Below, one piece after another: positions 51,901-58,869 of a stretch of 64,000 bases of DNA. The DNA comes from Siphonodentalium dalli (Eukaryota; Mollusca; Scaphopoda; Gadilida; Siphonodentaliidae). The position numbers and the translations under genes were made by a program. Under the pieces are notes generated by a model. The model saw only the letters and a program-made list of their open reading frames with translations. It did no database searches and was not told the origin of the DNA. The DNA lies in NCBI GenBank assembly GCA_032622095.1, contig CP136061.1, positions 218,642,373-218,706,372 of the forward strand. The letters are read 5' to 3'. The stretch's first letter is position 1; each line of letters begins with the position of its first letter.

Positions 51901-53524
51901 ATTGGCAATCCTTGAATATTCACATAAAACCGATTTTAACCCACTTTAAATAAACAACTGTCTGTTATGAATGACACAACTGGGTCACTGTGTCAACAAC
52001 CAAACGCATCAGTGGGTTACGTGAATAAACTCTAACTATTTACGACAGACTCTCTTTGATGTTTTCTGACCAAGTATCAGATACCACTGATAGACACAAC
52101 TTGCACTGTATATTTCTGATCATCTGATGTGCATACATGTACTGTAAGGACTATTTGATAACTTGCTGTTAATTACACTGAAAGTTGGCAGGTGATCAAT
52201 TCTGCTATTTAAAACTTTCCGGGATTGAAACAAAATAAGTCGGAAATAGGTGACTTTAAACCACAATACAATTTAGTGATTTAGTAATATGGACAAGTTG
52301 TCACTGTCAGAACAATAATGATCATAATGTGAAGAGAAATAACAGGGGATGAAAATACAACATGTTTTATTGAAATGGCAAGTATTTATTCCATAAAACG
52401 ATCTCTCTCTCAACACCAAACACCTTGAATTTTGCATCGGCAGTGATGCATAGATTGGCATAAAATGTGTAAACTCAGGCCCAATCTACACCAGAGATGA
52501 ACAAAACATGTTTATTCCTGCATATCCAAGAACAGTCAGTAACATTGTTCTGGTCACATGTAATTTGTAAATAAAGGTATCAGATGCTACTGTTGCATTG
52601 TGGGCTGGTAGCTGCATGGACTACATGTATCTAAGAGGAATAACTCTAAACCCATGGCCATAGCCTAATACATTGAATTTTCACACTGGAGCACATACTA
52701 GAGCTAGAAAATATCTTGCAACACCTAATACATGACATAATAGTCCAGCAAGCTGCATAATATATTACCAGTTAGCATGTATAAAAGCATGCCAATTTTA
52801 TAATACATGTTAAAAGGGTGTACTACACTATTTTATCACTTTCAAATGGCCGGTTTAAAAAAAAAAACTCTAAAAAAAAAAAAAAAACCCTGCCTGCCTA
52901 CCTGGAAAATTTTCCCCATGTTATCAGTGATGTTATCGGAAACATACATGTTTTTTTTTGGCCTAAGACAAGCTGACCATATACAATTGGATTATATAAG
53001 ACTATTACATTCGAGAACCCTGTTAAATTGTTTTCTATTTTCTATTTGTTTTTTTTACCTTTTCATTGATGCCCTACTACATACATTAGTAGTTTTACAG
53101 ACAGAGAAACAAATTAAATGAAGTAAGTTGAAAAACATTAGCATGTCTATTATATCAATGCCATCTGACATTGCCACAACAAACATTCCATCTTATTCAA
53201 AACTAACTTTTTCCAATAAATATTATAACAAAATTGTTTCAACTTGAGCCTCAGGGATAAATTATTGTCATTTGATTCATATGATGTAGGTAAGATGTAA
53301 ATCATCACTGGCTCAAACTTGGAATTTATCTTTTCAGCCTGAGCTATATTGTAACACATTGTCATTGTGACTAGCATACATTTAGCTCTTACTTTATAAC
53401 TGCAGAATTCTAATGGCCCATAGCAGTTCTCTGAAACACATCCTGATTGTTCACTTACGTTTATTCCTGATGAAGGACCCTGAGATATTGATTCCCTCAC
53501 ATCTGACAACTACAATACGCTGAC
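33897..53524 (-). CDS. RPL13A: RPL13A, 60S ribosomal protein L13a (uL13), spliced, 5' end missing
   Basis: Structural protein of the large cytosolic ribosomal subunit. Five exons on the minus strand join in phase: 53524-53459, 41263-41162, 39969-39824, 37113-36991, 33980-33897. All introns have GT donors and AG acceptors. The joined product (about 173 residues visible) follows the family along its length: [12 protein letters not shown], then [10 protein letters not shown], then [11 protein letters not shown], then HEVGWKYQ, then a Lys/Ala-rich C-terminus ending FGHC. The family is about 200 residues long, so roughly 28-30 N-terminal residues (the DGRGHLLGRLA part) are missing; I searched 53525-64000 for them without success. 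Visible introns are 11.9, 1.2, 2.7 and 3.0 kb, long for a ribosomal protein gene, enlarged by snoRNA duplication and transposons. It is not a processed pseudogene, because introns are present and the frame is open. Confidence 0.96.
34146..35080. mobile_element. TIR transposon with 3-bp TAA target duplication
   Basis: Ends GGCCATAGGAAGTTGATTC (34146) and its near-inverse (35080) form TIRs of about 37 bp, continuing through TTTCTCAGACAC. TAA flanks both ends (34143-34145 and 35081-35083). A 3-bp TWA duplication suggests the PIF/Harbinger superfamily, but no transposase is visible. The right end lies only 12 bp from the Mutator-like element. Confidence 0.78.
34347..34858 (+). pseudogene. Broken ORF carried inside the 34.1-35.1 kb TIR element
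   Basis: Two overlapping frames appear to be one former gene broken by a frameshift near 34635. The first half starts with ATG at 34347 and reads [20 protein letters not shown] onward through [17 protein letters not shown] and [17 protein letters not shown]. The second continues [20 protein letters not shown] then [17 protein letters not shown] and ends with a charged stretch before TAA at about 34858. About 170 residues in total. The Cys cluster (CNYQCGC...CIQC) could bind metal. I do not recognise the family. It is antisense to RPL13A. Confidence 0.45.
35093..36025. mobile_element. Mutator-like non-autonomous element
   Basis: Long terminal inverted repeats of about 100 bp (35093-35196 and 35925-36025), starting TAGTCCAAGTCTTCTC, with only a few mismatches. 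Flanked by a perfect 9-bp target duplication TATAGGACC (35084-35092 and 36026-36034). Long TIRs with 9-bp duplications are the Mutator (MULE) hallmark. The ~730-bp interior is AT-rich with no transposase. Located in the last RPL13A intron. Confidence 0.85.
36991..37113 (-). CDS. RPL13A: RPL13A exon (fourth visible)
   Basis: 123-nt exon (41 codons, phase 0 at both ends), acceptor GTCTTTCAG, donor GTAAGC. It encodes [16 protein letters not shown] followed by a basic helix rich in Lys ([19 protein letters not shown]). HEVGWKYQ matches the conserved family motif. Confidence 0.95.
38229..39716. mobile_element. hAT-type DNA transposon remnant in an RPL13A intron
   Basis: Inverted ends TAGGGCTGCAAC (38229) and GTTGCAGCCCTA (39716) are typical of hAT elements. 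They are flanked by an 8-bp near-duplicate ATATTGAT (38221-38228) / ATATTGAC (39717-39724). Subterminal regions hold further inverted pieces around TCGCGAT. The 1.5 kb interior lacks a full transposase. A short plus-strand ORF (39489-39692) has HFGF...[14 protein letters not shown], like the start of a BED zinc finger. Confidence 0.85.
39489..39692 (+). pseudogene. BED-finger-like transposase fragment
   Basis: 68-codon ORF inside the hAT remnant. SHVCKHFGF followed about 20 residues later by CKVGKSC resembles the start of a ZBED/hAT BED domain, but the second Cys pair and the His-x-His end are absent. It sits at the right end of the element, reading outward, so it cannot be the start of an intact transposase. 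Internal deletion is the likely reason. Confidence 0.4.
39824..39969 (-). CDS. RPL13A: RPL13A exon (third visible)
   Basis: 146-nt exon, acceptor TATTTCAG, donor GTAAGA, ending in phase 0. It encodes [10 protein letters not shown], then [19 protein letters not shown], then [17 protein letters not shown]. The [11 protein letters not shown] block is diagnostic of uL13. This is the largest visible exon. Confidence 0.97.
39970..41161 (-). other. RPL13A intron without recognised element
   Basis: 1.2 kb AT-rich intron. One weak C/D-like pairing of motifs (40694-40765) was judged insufficient. No transposon ends seen. Confidence 0.6.
41162..41263 (-). CDS. RPL13A: RPL13A exon (second visible)
   Basis: 102-nt exon between a TTTTCAG acceptor and a GTTTGT donor. 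It completes the split Leu codon from the previous exon and reads [17 protein letters not shown] followed by [16 protein letters not shown]. The [10 protein letters not shown] motif is a family signature. It ends with one base of a Gly codon. Confidence 0.95.
41264..42250 (-). other. Start of the 11.9-kb RPL13A intron, unannotated
   Basis: AT-rich, contains a local GCTGGAGCCATAAAATGGC region but no gene, snoRNA or clear element end. Confidence 0.5.
42255..45864. mobile_element. Possible TTAA-type DNA transposon
   Basis: TTAA-CGAGGT at 42251 and ACCTCG-TTAA (the AACCTCGTTAA at 45858-45868) would form a short TIR with TTAA target duplication, as in Kolobok or piggyBac groups. GC-rich CCGCGGT motifs lie just inside both ends. 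No transposase ORF is visible and the TIR match is only about 7 bp plus TTAA, so this is tentative. Confidence 0.35.
43137..44854. repeat. Seven copies of a 15-bp motif GTCATTGGTGTTACC
   Basis: Direct copies at 43137, 43329, 43485, 43500, 44820 and 44840, plus an inverted copy at 43522-43535 that forms a hairpin with the copy at 43500. Two pairs are tight tandems. Spacing is irregular. The role is unknown. Confidence 0.85.
46380..47215. repeat. Tandem array, ~170-bp units with CATAACTC core
   Basis: About four units, each with CCCATAACTCCG, TTTTCGAACTCGTCCGAGA, TCATATACCAAATATTGTT and GAGTTATCGCGC. A related partial unit lies at 45720-45830. It belongs to the wider CCATAACTC repeat superfamily in this window. 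Confidence 0.8.
47280..47310 (-). pseudogene. Truncated SNORD34-like 3' half (lineage I)
   Basis: Holds the box D half (CTGAGGCTCA on the minus strand and the adjacent AAATATTT) of lineage I. The guide and box C half are missing; the sequence jumps to an unrelated join next to another duplicate block. Confidence 0.7.
47428..47496 (-). ncRNA. SNORD34: SNORD34-like box C/D snoRNA (lineage I)
   Basis: Box C GTGATGA at 47490-47484, box D CTGA at 47436-47433, five-base-pair terminal stem GAGCC/GGCTC. Guide TTACCTACATCAT then TTGA. Probable C' box AATGATA follows the D'. Confidence 0.84.
48060..48132 (-). pseudogene. Decayed SNORD34-like copy (lineage III)
   Basis: Matches the copy at 53246-53314, including GAGCC/GGCTC and box C. 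Box D reads CCAA instead of CTGA, and a short insertion splits the guide (CTTACCTGCCTACAT). Probably non-functional. Confidence 0.75.
48507..48579 (-). ncRNA. SNORD34: SNORD34-like box C/D snoRNA (lineage II)
   Basis: Box C GTGATGA at 48571-48565, box D CTGA at 48517-48514. A seven-pair terminal stem CTTGGAA/TTTCAAG (one G-U) closes it. The guide TTCCTTACCTACATTG gives the longest match to the 28S CAAUGUAGGUAAGG region in the window. Outside the guide it differs completely from lineages I and III, so it is an old duplicate or an independent origin. Confidence 0.82.
49137..49205 (-). ncRNA. SNORD34: SNORD34-like box C/D snoRNA (lineage I)
   Basis: Box C GTGATGA at 49199-49193, box D CTGA at 49145-49142, stem GAGCC/GGCTC. 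Guide and D' as in the 50413 copy. It lies in a duplicated block that also carries GAATCTCTGAACAGTAAAC upstream on the plus strand. Confidence 0.84.
49864..49943 (-). pseudogene. Decayed SNORD34-like copy (lineage II)
   Basis: Closely similar to the RNA at 48507-48579, with box C intact (49935-49929). Box D has become CCGA, the guide core reads CTTACGTTCATTG, and extra bases separate box D from the guide. Not expected to work. Confidence 0.75.
50413..50481 (-). ncRNA. SNORD34: SNORD34-like box C/D snoRNA (lineage I)
   Basis: Terminal stem GAGCC/GGCTC, box C GTGATGA at 50475-50469, box D CTGA at 50421-50418. Guide CTTACCTACATCAT precedes a D'-like TTGA. Nearly identical to the copies at 49137 and 47428, with one base change near box D. 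Confidence 0.84.
51240..52960. other. Intronic stretch without recognised gene
   Basis: Contains poly-A and poly-C runs (51328, 51630). A segment at about 52855-52965 with CCTGCCTGCCTACC and GGAAACATACATG resembles part of the hAT-type element at 39400-39475. No ORF or RNA recognised. Confidence 0.5.
53246..53314 (-). ncRNA. SNORD34: SNORD34-like box C/D snoRNA (lineage III)
   Basis: Minus strand: terminal stem GAGCC/GGCTC at 53314 and 53246, box C GTGATGA at 53308-53302, box D CTGA at 53254-53251. The internal guide CTTACCTACAT is complementary to the near-universal 28S AUGUAGGUAAG, the SNORD34 target (human 28S U2824). 69 nt long; human SNORD34 is about 66 nt. Confidence 0.84.
53459..53524 (-). 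CDS. RPL13A: RPL13A exon (first visible)
   Basis: 66-nt exon after a TTTCAG acceptor (intron base 53525 upward) and before a GTAAGTG donor (53458-53452). It starts in phase 2 and ends in phase 1, encoding (G)[21 protein letters not shown]-(L), the strongly conserved uL13 segment. A SNORD34-like RNA begins about 145 nt downstream of its donor. Confidence 0.95.
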
Positions 53525-53709
53525 CTGAAAATAAGCAGACAAATATCGGTATTCAGAATAAATAATTTGAATTGTCCACTGTCCAGTCAATTTACTATAA
53601 CAGTTGTCTGAACGCTGATCTGGAAAAGACTTTATATCCATTTAAATAATTTTAGACCACACTGCCCGTTTAGTATGTTCACGTTGAATTATGTTTTAAT
53701 TTATGTCTG

Positions 53710-53790
53710 TCGTTCCTCAGATAGTAGTGCATGTGAAGGTCATAATCATTGCACTCATACAAGCGGTGTATAGGCATCATCATGTGACCT
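53710..53790 (-). ncRNA. SNORD33: SNORD33-like box C/D snoRNA, copy 1 (B subtype)
   Basis: Box C ATGATGA at 53783-53777 and box D CTGA at 53720-53717. Next to box D lies the guide CATGCACTACTAT, complementary to the universal 18S GGUGGUGCAUG stretch with G-U wobbles. The fifth base before box D is A, facing the residue equal to human 18S U1326. Lies in the RPL13A intron, same strand, 0.19 kb upstream of the 53.5 kb exon. Confidence 0.82.
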
Positions 53791-54258
53791 GATAGACATA
53801 ATGGAAAGATAGCACAAGTGTTCTTATATTATACATACATGTATCTAAAAAAATAAATACAAGTTCATTCAAATAATAATGTCAATGCACTTTCACACAT
53901 AAGTGTCAACTCAATAACACTAAAGCTTTAATATGCGCGAGGGAATAATTTTAAATATAACATGAAACTGTTTTGTTTTTTTATATTATAGCACTGCACA
54001 CAAACATATAGCATGAAGTATGCTTTTGATTAAGAAACATGATGATTGGTCAACATTCAAATGAATTATTAATGAAAAGGACAGGTGTTGGCCAAAATAT
54101 CTTTCCGATCAACTATAAAGTTTCAAGTCAAAACAAACTTAGAAAATGGCAAGACCGCACTGAGGTGGAAAAACAGGAAACGAAATACATTAGAATAAAA
54201 TATATGAATTATTCTCTCGATATGAACTGTTCTATGTAGTGTTGTTACTTTGTCTGTA

Positions 54259-54336
54259 GGTCTTCAGATGGTAGTGCATGTATATGTCATAATCATTGCA
54301 CTCATACAAGCGGTGTATAGGCATCATCATGCGACC
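54259..54336 (-). ncRNA. SNORD33: SNORD33-like box C/D snoRNA, copy 2 (A subtype)
   Basis: Box C ATGATGA at 54330-54324, box D CTGA at 54267-54264. A terminal GGTC/GACC stem closes the RNA at 54336 and 54259. The guide-plus-box ACATGCACTACCATCTGA is, as I recall human SNORD33, identical over 18 nt. A 2'-O-methylation guide for 18S U1326 is expected. Confidence 0.85.
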
Positions 54337-54704
54337 TGATAGACAATGGTAAGATAGCACAAGTGTTCTTATATTATACATACATGTATCTAAAAATATA
54401 TTCAATTTTATTAAAATGATAATGTCAATGCACTTTCACAAGTGTCAACTCAATAACACTAAAGCTTTATAATATGTGTGAGGGAATAATTTATAACATG
54501 AAATTGTTTTGTTATTTTTTATATTTATATAGCACTGCAAACATACAGCATGAAGTATGCTTTTGATTGTCCACTGTCCAGTCAATTTACTATAACAGTT
54601 GTCTGAACACTGATCTGGAAAAGACTTTATATCCATTTAAATCATTTTAGACCACACTGCCCGTTTAGTATGTTCATGTTGAATTCTGTTTTATGTTATG
54701 TCCG

Positions 54705-54786
54705 TCATTCCTCAGATAGTAGTGCATGTGAAGGTCATAATCATTGCACTCATACAAGCGGTGTATAGGCATCATCATGTGACCTG
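54705..54786 (-). ncRNA. SNORD33: SNORD33-like box C/D snoRNA, copy 3 (B subtype)
   Basis: Box C at 54778-54772, box D at 54715-54712, B-type guide (CTACTAT before box D). No GGTC/GACC stem; GTCT and AGAC a little farther out could pair instead. 448 bp from copy 2. Confidence 0.8.
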
Positions 54787-55153
54787 ATAGACATAATGGA
54801 AAGATAGCACAATTGTTCTTATATTATACATACATGTATCTAAAAAAATATATACAATTTTATTCAAATAATAATGTCAATGCACTTTCACAAGTCTCAA
54901 CTCAATAACACTAAAGCTTTAATATGTGTGAGGGAATAATTTATAACATGAAACGTTTTTTTTTTTATATATATATTATAGCACTGCACACAAACATATA
55001 GCATGAAGTATGCTTTTGATTAAGAAACATGATGATTAGTCAACATTTCAAATGAATTATTAATGAAAAGGACAGGTGTTGGCCAAAATATCTTTCCGAT
55101 CAACTATCAAGTCAAAACAAACTTAGAAAATGGCAAGACCGCACTTGAGGTGG

Positions 55154-55318
55154 AAAAACGGGAAACGAAATACATTTAGAATAAAATATATGAATTATTC
55201 TCTCGATATGAACTGTTCTATGTAGTGTTGTTACTTAGTAACAACACTACATAGAACAGTTCATATCGAGAGAATAATTCATATATTTTATTCTAAATGT
55301 ATTTCGTTTCCCGTTTTT
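55154..55318. repeat. Near-perfect 82-bp-arm palindrome in the snoRNA array
   Basis: Arms 55154-55235 and 55237-55318 are inverse copies around the base at 55236 (GTTACT-T-AGTAAC). The right arm is an inverted repeat of the A-unit sequence, after which the unit resumes at CTTTGTCTGTAGG. Confidence 0.9.
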
Positions 55319-55340
55319 GCACTTGAGTACTTTGTCTGTA

Positions 55341-55418
55341 GGTCTTCAGATGGTAGTGCATGTATAGGTCATAATCATTGCACTCATACAAGCGGTGTAT
55401 AGGCATCATCATGCGACC
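55341..55418 (-). ncRNA. SNORD33: SNORD33-like box C/D snoRNA, copy 4 (A subtype)
   Basis: Box C at 55412-55406, box D at 55349-55346, GGTC/GACC stem at the ends, A-type guide CTACCAT. It follows the 165-bp palindrome at 55154-55318, which makes this unit about 94 bp longer than its sister units. Confidence 0.84.
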
Positions 55419-55784
55419 TGATAGACATAATGGTAAGATAGCACAAGTGTTCTTATATTATACACATCTAAATAAATATATACAATTTTATTAAAATGAT
55501 AATGTCAATGCACTTTCACAAGTGTCAACTCAATAACACTAAAGCTTTATAATATGTGTGAGGGAATAATTTATAACATGAAATTGTTTTGTTATTTTTT
55601 ATATTTATATAGCACTGCAAACATACAGCATGAAGTATGCTTTTGATTGTCCACTGTCCAGTCAATTTACTATAACAGTTGTCTGAACGCTGATCTGGAA
55701 AAGACTTTATATCCATTTAAATCATTTTAGACCACACTGCCCGTTTAGTATGTTCACGTTGAATTATGTTTTAATTTATGTCTG

Positions 55785-55866
55785 TCCATCCTCAGATAGT
55801 AGTGCATGTGAAGGTCATAATCATTGCACTCATACAAGCGGTGTATAGGCATCATCATGTGATCGG
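55785..55866 (-). ncRNA. SNORD33: SNORD33-like box C/D snoRNA, copy 5 (B subtype)
   Basis: Box C at 55858-55852, box D at 55795-55792, B-type guide. The internal sequence equals the other copies; only the region outside box C (GATCGG) has changed. Confidence 0.8.
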
Positions 55867-56326
55867 ATAGACATAATGGAAAGATAGCACAAGTGTTCTT
55901 ATATTATACATACATGTATCTAAAAAAATATATACAATTTTATTAAAATGATAATGTCAATGCACTTTCACAAGTGTCAACTCAATAACACTAAAGCTTT
56001 ATAATATGTGTGAGGGAATAATTTATAACATGAAACTGTTTTTTTTTATATATATTATAGCACTGCACACAAACATAGCATGAAGTATGCTTTTGATTAA
56101 GAAACATGATGATTAGTCAACATTTCAAATGAATTATTAATGAAAAGGACAGGTGTTGGCCAAAATATCTTTCCGATCAACTGTAAAGTTCAAGTCAAAA
56201 CAAACTTAGAATGTGCCAAGACTGCACGGAGGTGGAAAAACAGGAAACGAAATACATTTAGAATAAAATATATGAATTATTCTCTCGATATGATCTGTTC
56301 TATGTAGTGTTGTTACTTTGTCTGTA

Positions 56327-56404
56327 GGTCTTCAGATGGTAGTGCATGTATAGGTCATAATCATTGCACTCATACAAGCGGTGTATAGGCATCATCATGT
56401 GACC
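56327..56404 (-). ncRNA. SNORD33: SNORD33-like box C/D snoRNA, copy 6 (A subtype)
   Basis: Box C at 56398-56392, box D at 56335-56332, GGTC/GACC terminal stem, A-type guide CTACCAT. Confidence 0.84.
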
Positions 56405-56772
56405 TGATAGACATAACGGAAAGATAGCACAAGTGTTCTTATATTATACATACATGTATCTAAAAATATATACAATTTTATTAAAATGATAATGTCAATG
56501 CACTTTCACAAGTGTCAACTCAATAACACTAAAGCTTTAATATGTGTGAGGGAATAATTTATAACATGAAATTGTTTTGTTATTTTTTATATTTATATAG
56601 CACTGCAAACATACAGCATGAAGTATGCTTTTGATTGTCCACTGTCCAGTCAATTTACTATAACAGTTGTCTGAACGCTGATCTGGAAAAGACTTTATAT
56701 CCATTTAAATCATTTTAGACCACACTGCCCGTTTAGTATGTTCATGTTGAATTCTGTTTTATGTTATGTCTG

Positions 56773-56854
56773 TCATTCCTCAGATAGTAGTGCATGTGAA
56801 GGTCATAATCATTGCACTCATACAAGCGGTGTATAGGCATCATCATGTGATCTG
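56773..56854 (-). ncRNA. SNORD33: SNORD33-like box C/D snoRNA, copy 7 (B subtype)
   Basis: Box C at 56846-56840, box D at 56783-56780, B-type guide CTACTAT. 448 bp from copy 6, the same interval as other A-to-B steps. Confidence 0.8.
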
Positions 56855-57308
56855 ATAGACATAATGGAAAGATAGCACAATTGTTCTTATATTATACATA
56901 CATGTATCTAAAAAAATATATACAATTTTATTCAAATAATAATGTCAATGCACTTTCACAAGTGTCAACTCAATAACACTAAAGTTTAATATGCATGAGG
57001 GAATAATTTATAACATGAAACGGTTTTGTTTTTTTTATATTATAGCACTGCACACAAACATATAGCGTATGCTTTTGATTAAGAAACATGATGATTGGTC
57101 AACATTTCAAATGAATTATTAATGAAAAGGACAGGTGTTAGCCAAAATATCTTTCCGATCAACTATAAAGTTTCAAGTCAAAACAAACTTAGAATGTGGC
57201 AAGACCGCACTGAGGTGGAAAAACAGGAAACTAAATACATTTAGAATAAATATATGAATTATTCTCTCGATATGATCTGTTCTATGTAGTGTTGTTACTT
57301 TGTCTGTA

Positions 57309-57386
57309 GGTCTTCAGATGGTAGTGCATGTATAGGTCATAATCATTGCACTCATACAAGCGGTGTATAGGCATCATCATGTAACC
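57309..57386 (-). ncRNA. SNORD33: SNORD33-like box C/D snoRNA, copy 8 (A subtype)
   Basis: Box C at 57380-57374, box D at 57317-57314, A-type guide. One base of the terminal stem differs (GGTT on the 5' side), which still allows a G-U pair. Confidence 0.82.
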
Positions 57387-57763
57387 TGATAGACATAATG
57401 GAAAGATAGCACAAGTGTTCTTATATTATACATATCTAAATAAAAATATACAATTTTATTAAAATGATAATGTCAATGCACTTTCACAAGTGTCAACTCA
57501 ATAACACTAAAGCTTTATATTATATAAATATGTGTGAGGGAATAATTTATAACATGAAATTGTTTTGTTATTTTTAATATTATAGCACTGCACAAACATA
57601 CAGCATGAAGTATGCTTTTGATTGTCCACTGTCCAGTCAATTTACTATAACAGTTGTCTGAACGAACGCTGATCTGGAAAAGACTTTATATCCATTTAAA
57701 TCATTTTAGACCACACTGCCCGTTTAGTATGTTCATGTTGAATTCTGTTTTATGTTATGTCTG

Positions 57764-57845
57764 TCATTCCTCAGATAGTAGTGCATGTGAAGGTCATAAT
57801 CATTGCACTCATACAAGCGGTGTATAGGCATCATCATGTGATCTG
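57764..57845 (-). ncRNA. SNORD33: SNORD33-like box C/D snoRNA, copy 9 (B subtype)
   Basis: Box C at 57837-57831, box D at 57774-57771, B-type guide. Copies 9 and 10 are consecutive B units, breaking the A/B alternation. Confidence 0.8.
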
Positions 57846-58218
57846 ATAGACATAATGGAAAGATAGCACAAGTGTTCTTATATTATACATACATGTATCT
57901 AAAAAAATATATACAATTTTATTAAAATGATAATGTCAATGCACTTTCACAAGTGTCAACTCAATAACACTAAAGCTTTATAATATGTGTGAGGGAATAA
58001 TTTATAACATGAAATTGTTTTGTTATTTTTAATATTATAGCACTGCACAAACATACAGCATGAAGTATGCTTTTGATTGTCCGCTGTCCAGTCAATTTAC
58101 TATAACAGTTGTCTGAACGAACGCTGATCTGGAAAAGACTTTATATCCATTTAAATCATTTTAGACCACACTGCCCGTTTAGTATGTTCATGTTGAATTC
58201 TGTTTTATGTTATGTCTG

Positions 58219-58300
58219 TCATTCCTCAGATAGTAGTGCATGTGAAGGTCATAATCATTGCACTCATACAAGCGGTGTATAGGCATCATCATGTGATCTG
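58219..58300 (-). ncRNA. SNORD33: SNORD33-like box C/D snoRNA, copy 10 (B subtype)
   Basis: Box C at 58292-58286, box D at 58229-58226, B-type guide. 455 bp from copy 9, and its flanks are almost identical to those of copy 9, so it looks like a recent unit duplication. Confidence 0.8.
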
Positions 58301-58758
58301 ATAGACATAATGGAAAGATAGCACAAGTGTTCTTATATTATACATACATGTATCTAAAAAAATATATACAATTTTATTCAAATGATAATGTCAATGCACT
58401 TTCACAAGTGTCAACTCAATAACACTAAAGCTTTATAATATGTGTGAGGGAATAATTTATAACATGAAATTGTTTTGTTATTTTTTATATTATAGCACTG
58501 CACAAACATACAGCATGAAGTATGCTTTTGATTAAGAAACATGATGATTGGTCAACATTTCAAATAAATTATTAATGAAAATGACATGTGTTAGCAGAAA
58601 TATCTTTCCGATAAACTATAAAATTTCAAGTCAAAACAAACTTAAAATGTGGCAAGATCGCACCGAGGTCGAAAAACAGGAAACGAGCTACATTTAGAAT
58701 AAAATATATGAATTATTCTCTCGATATGATCTGTTCTATGTAGTGTTGTTACTTTGTA

Positions 58759-58836
58759 GGTCCTCAGATGGTAGTGCATGTATAGGTCATAATCATTGCA
58801 CTCATACAAGCGGTGTATAGGCATCATCATGTGACC
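58759..58836 (-). ncRNA. SNORD33: SNORD33-like box C/D snoRNA, copy 11 (A subtype)
   Basis: Box C at 58830-58824, box D at 58767-58764, GGTC/GACC stem intact (CTGAGGACC on the 3' side), A-type guide. It ends the contiguous array. Confidence 0.84.
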
Positions 58837-58869
58837 TGATAGACATAATGGTCAGATAGCACAAGTGTT

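Noticed and set aside
53150-53509. 119-codon ORF on the minus strand overlapping an RPL13A exon
   Set aside because: It uses a different frame from the uL13 reading and runs into the intron and snoRNA; no similarity recognised.
33897-53524. RPL13A as a processed retropseudogene
   Set aside because: Introns with GT-AG borders, in-phase joins, no stops, and intronic snoRNAs on the host strand show a genuine multi-exon gene.
54445-55716. Two nearly identical 63-codon minus-strand ORFs (54445-54636, 55525-55716)
   Set aside because: They are shadows of the snoRNA-unit tandem repeat, not a duplicated gene.
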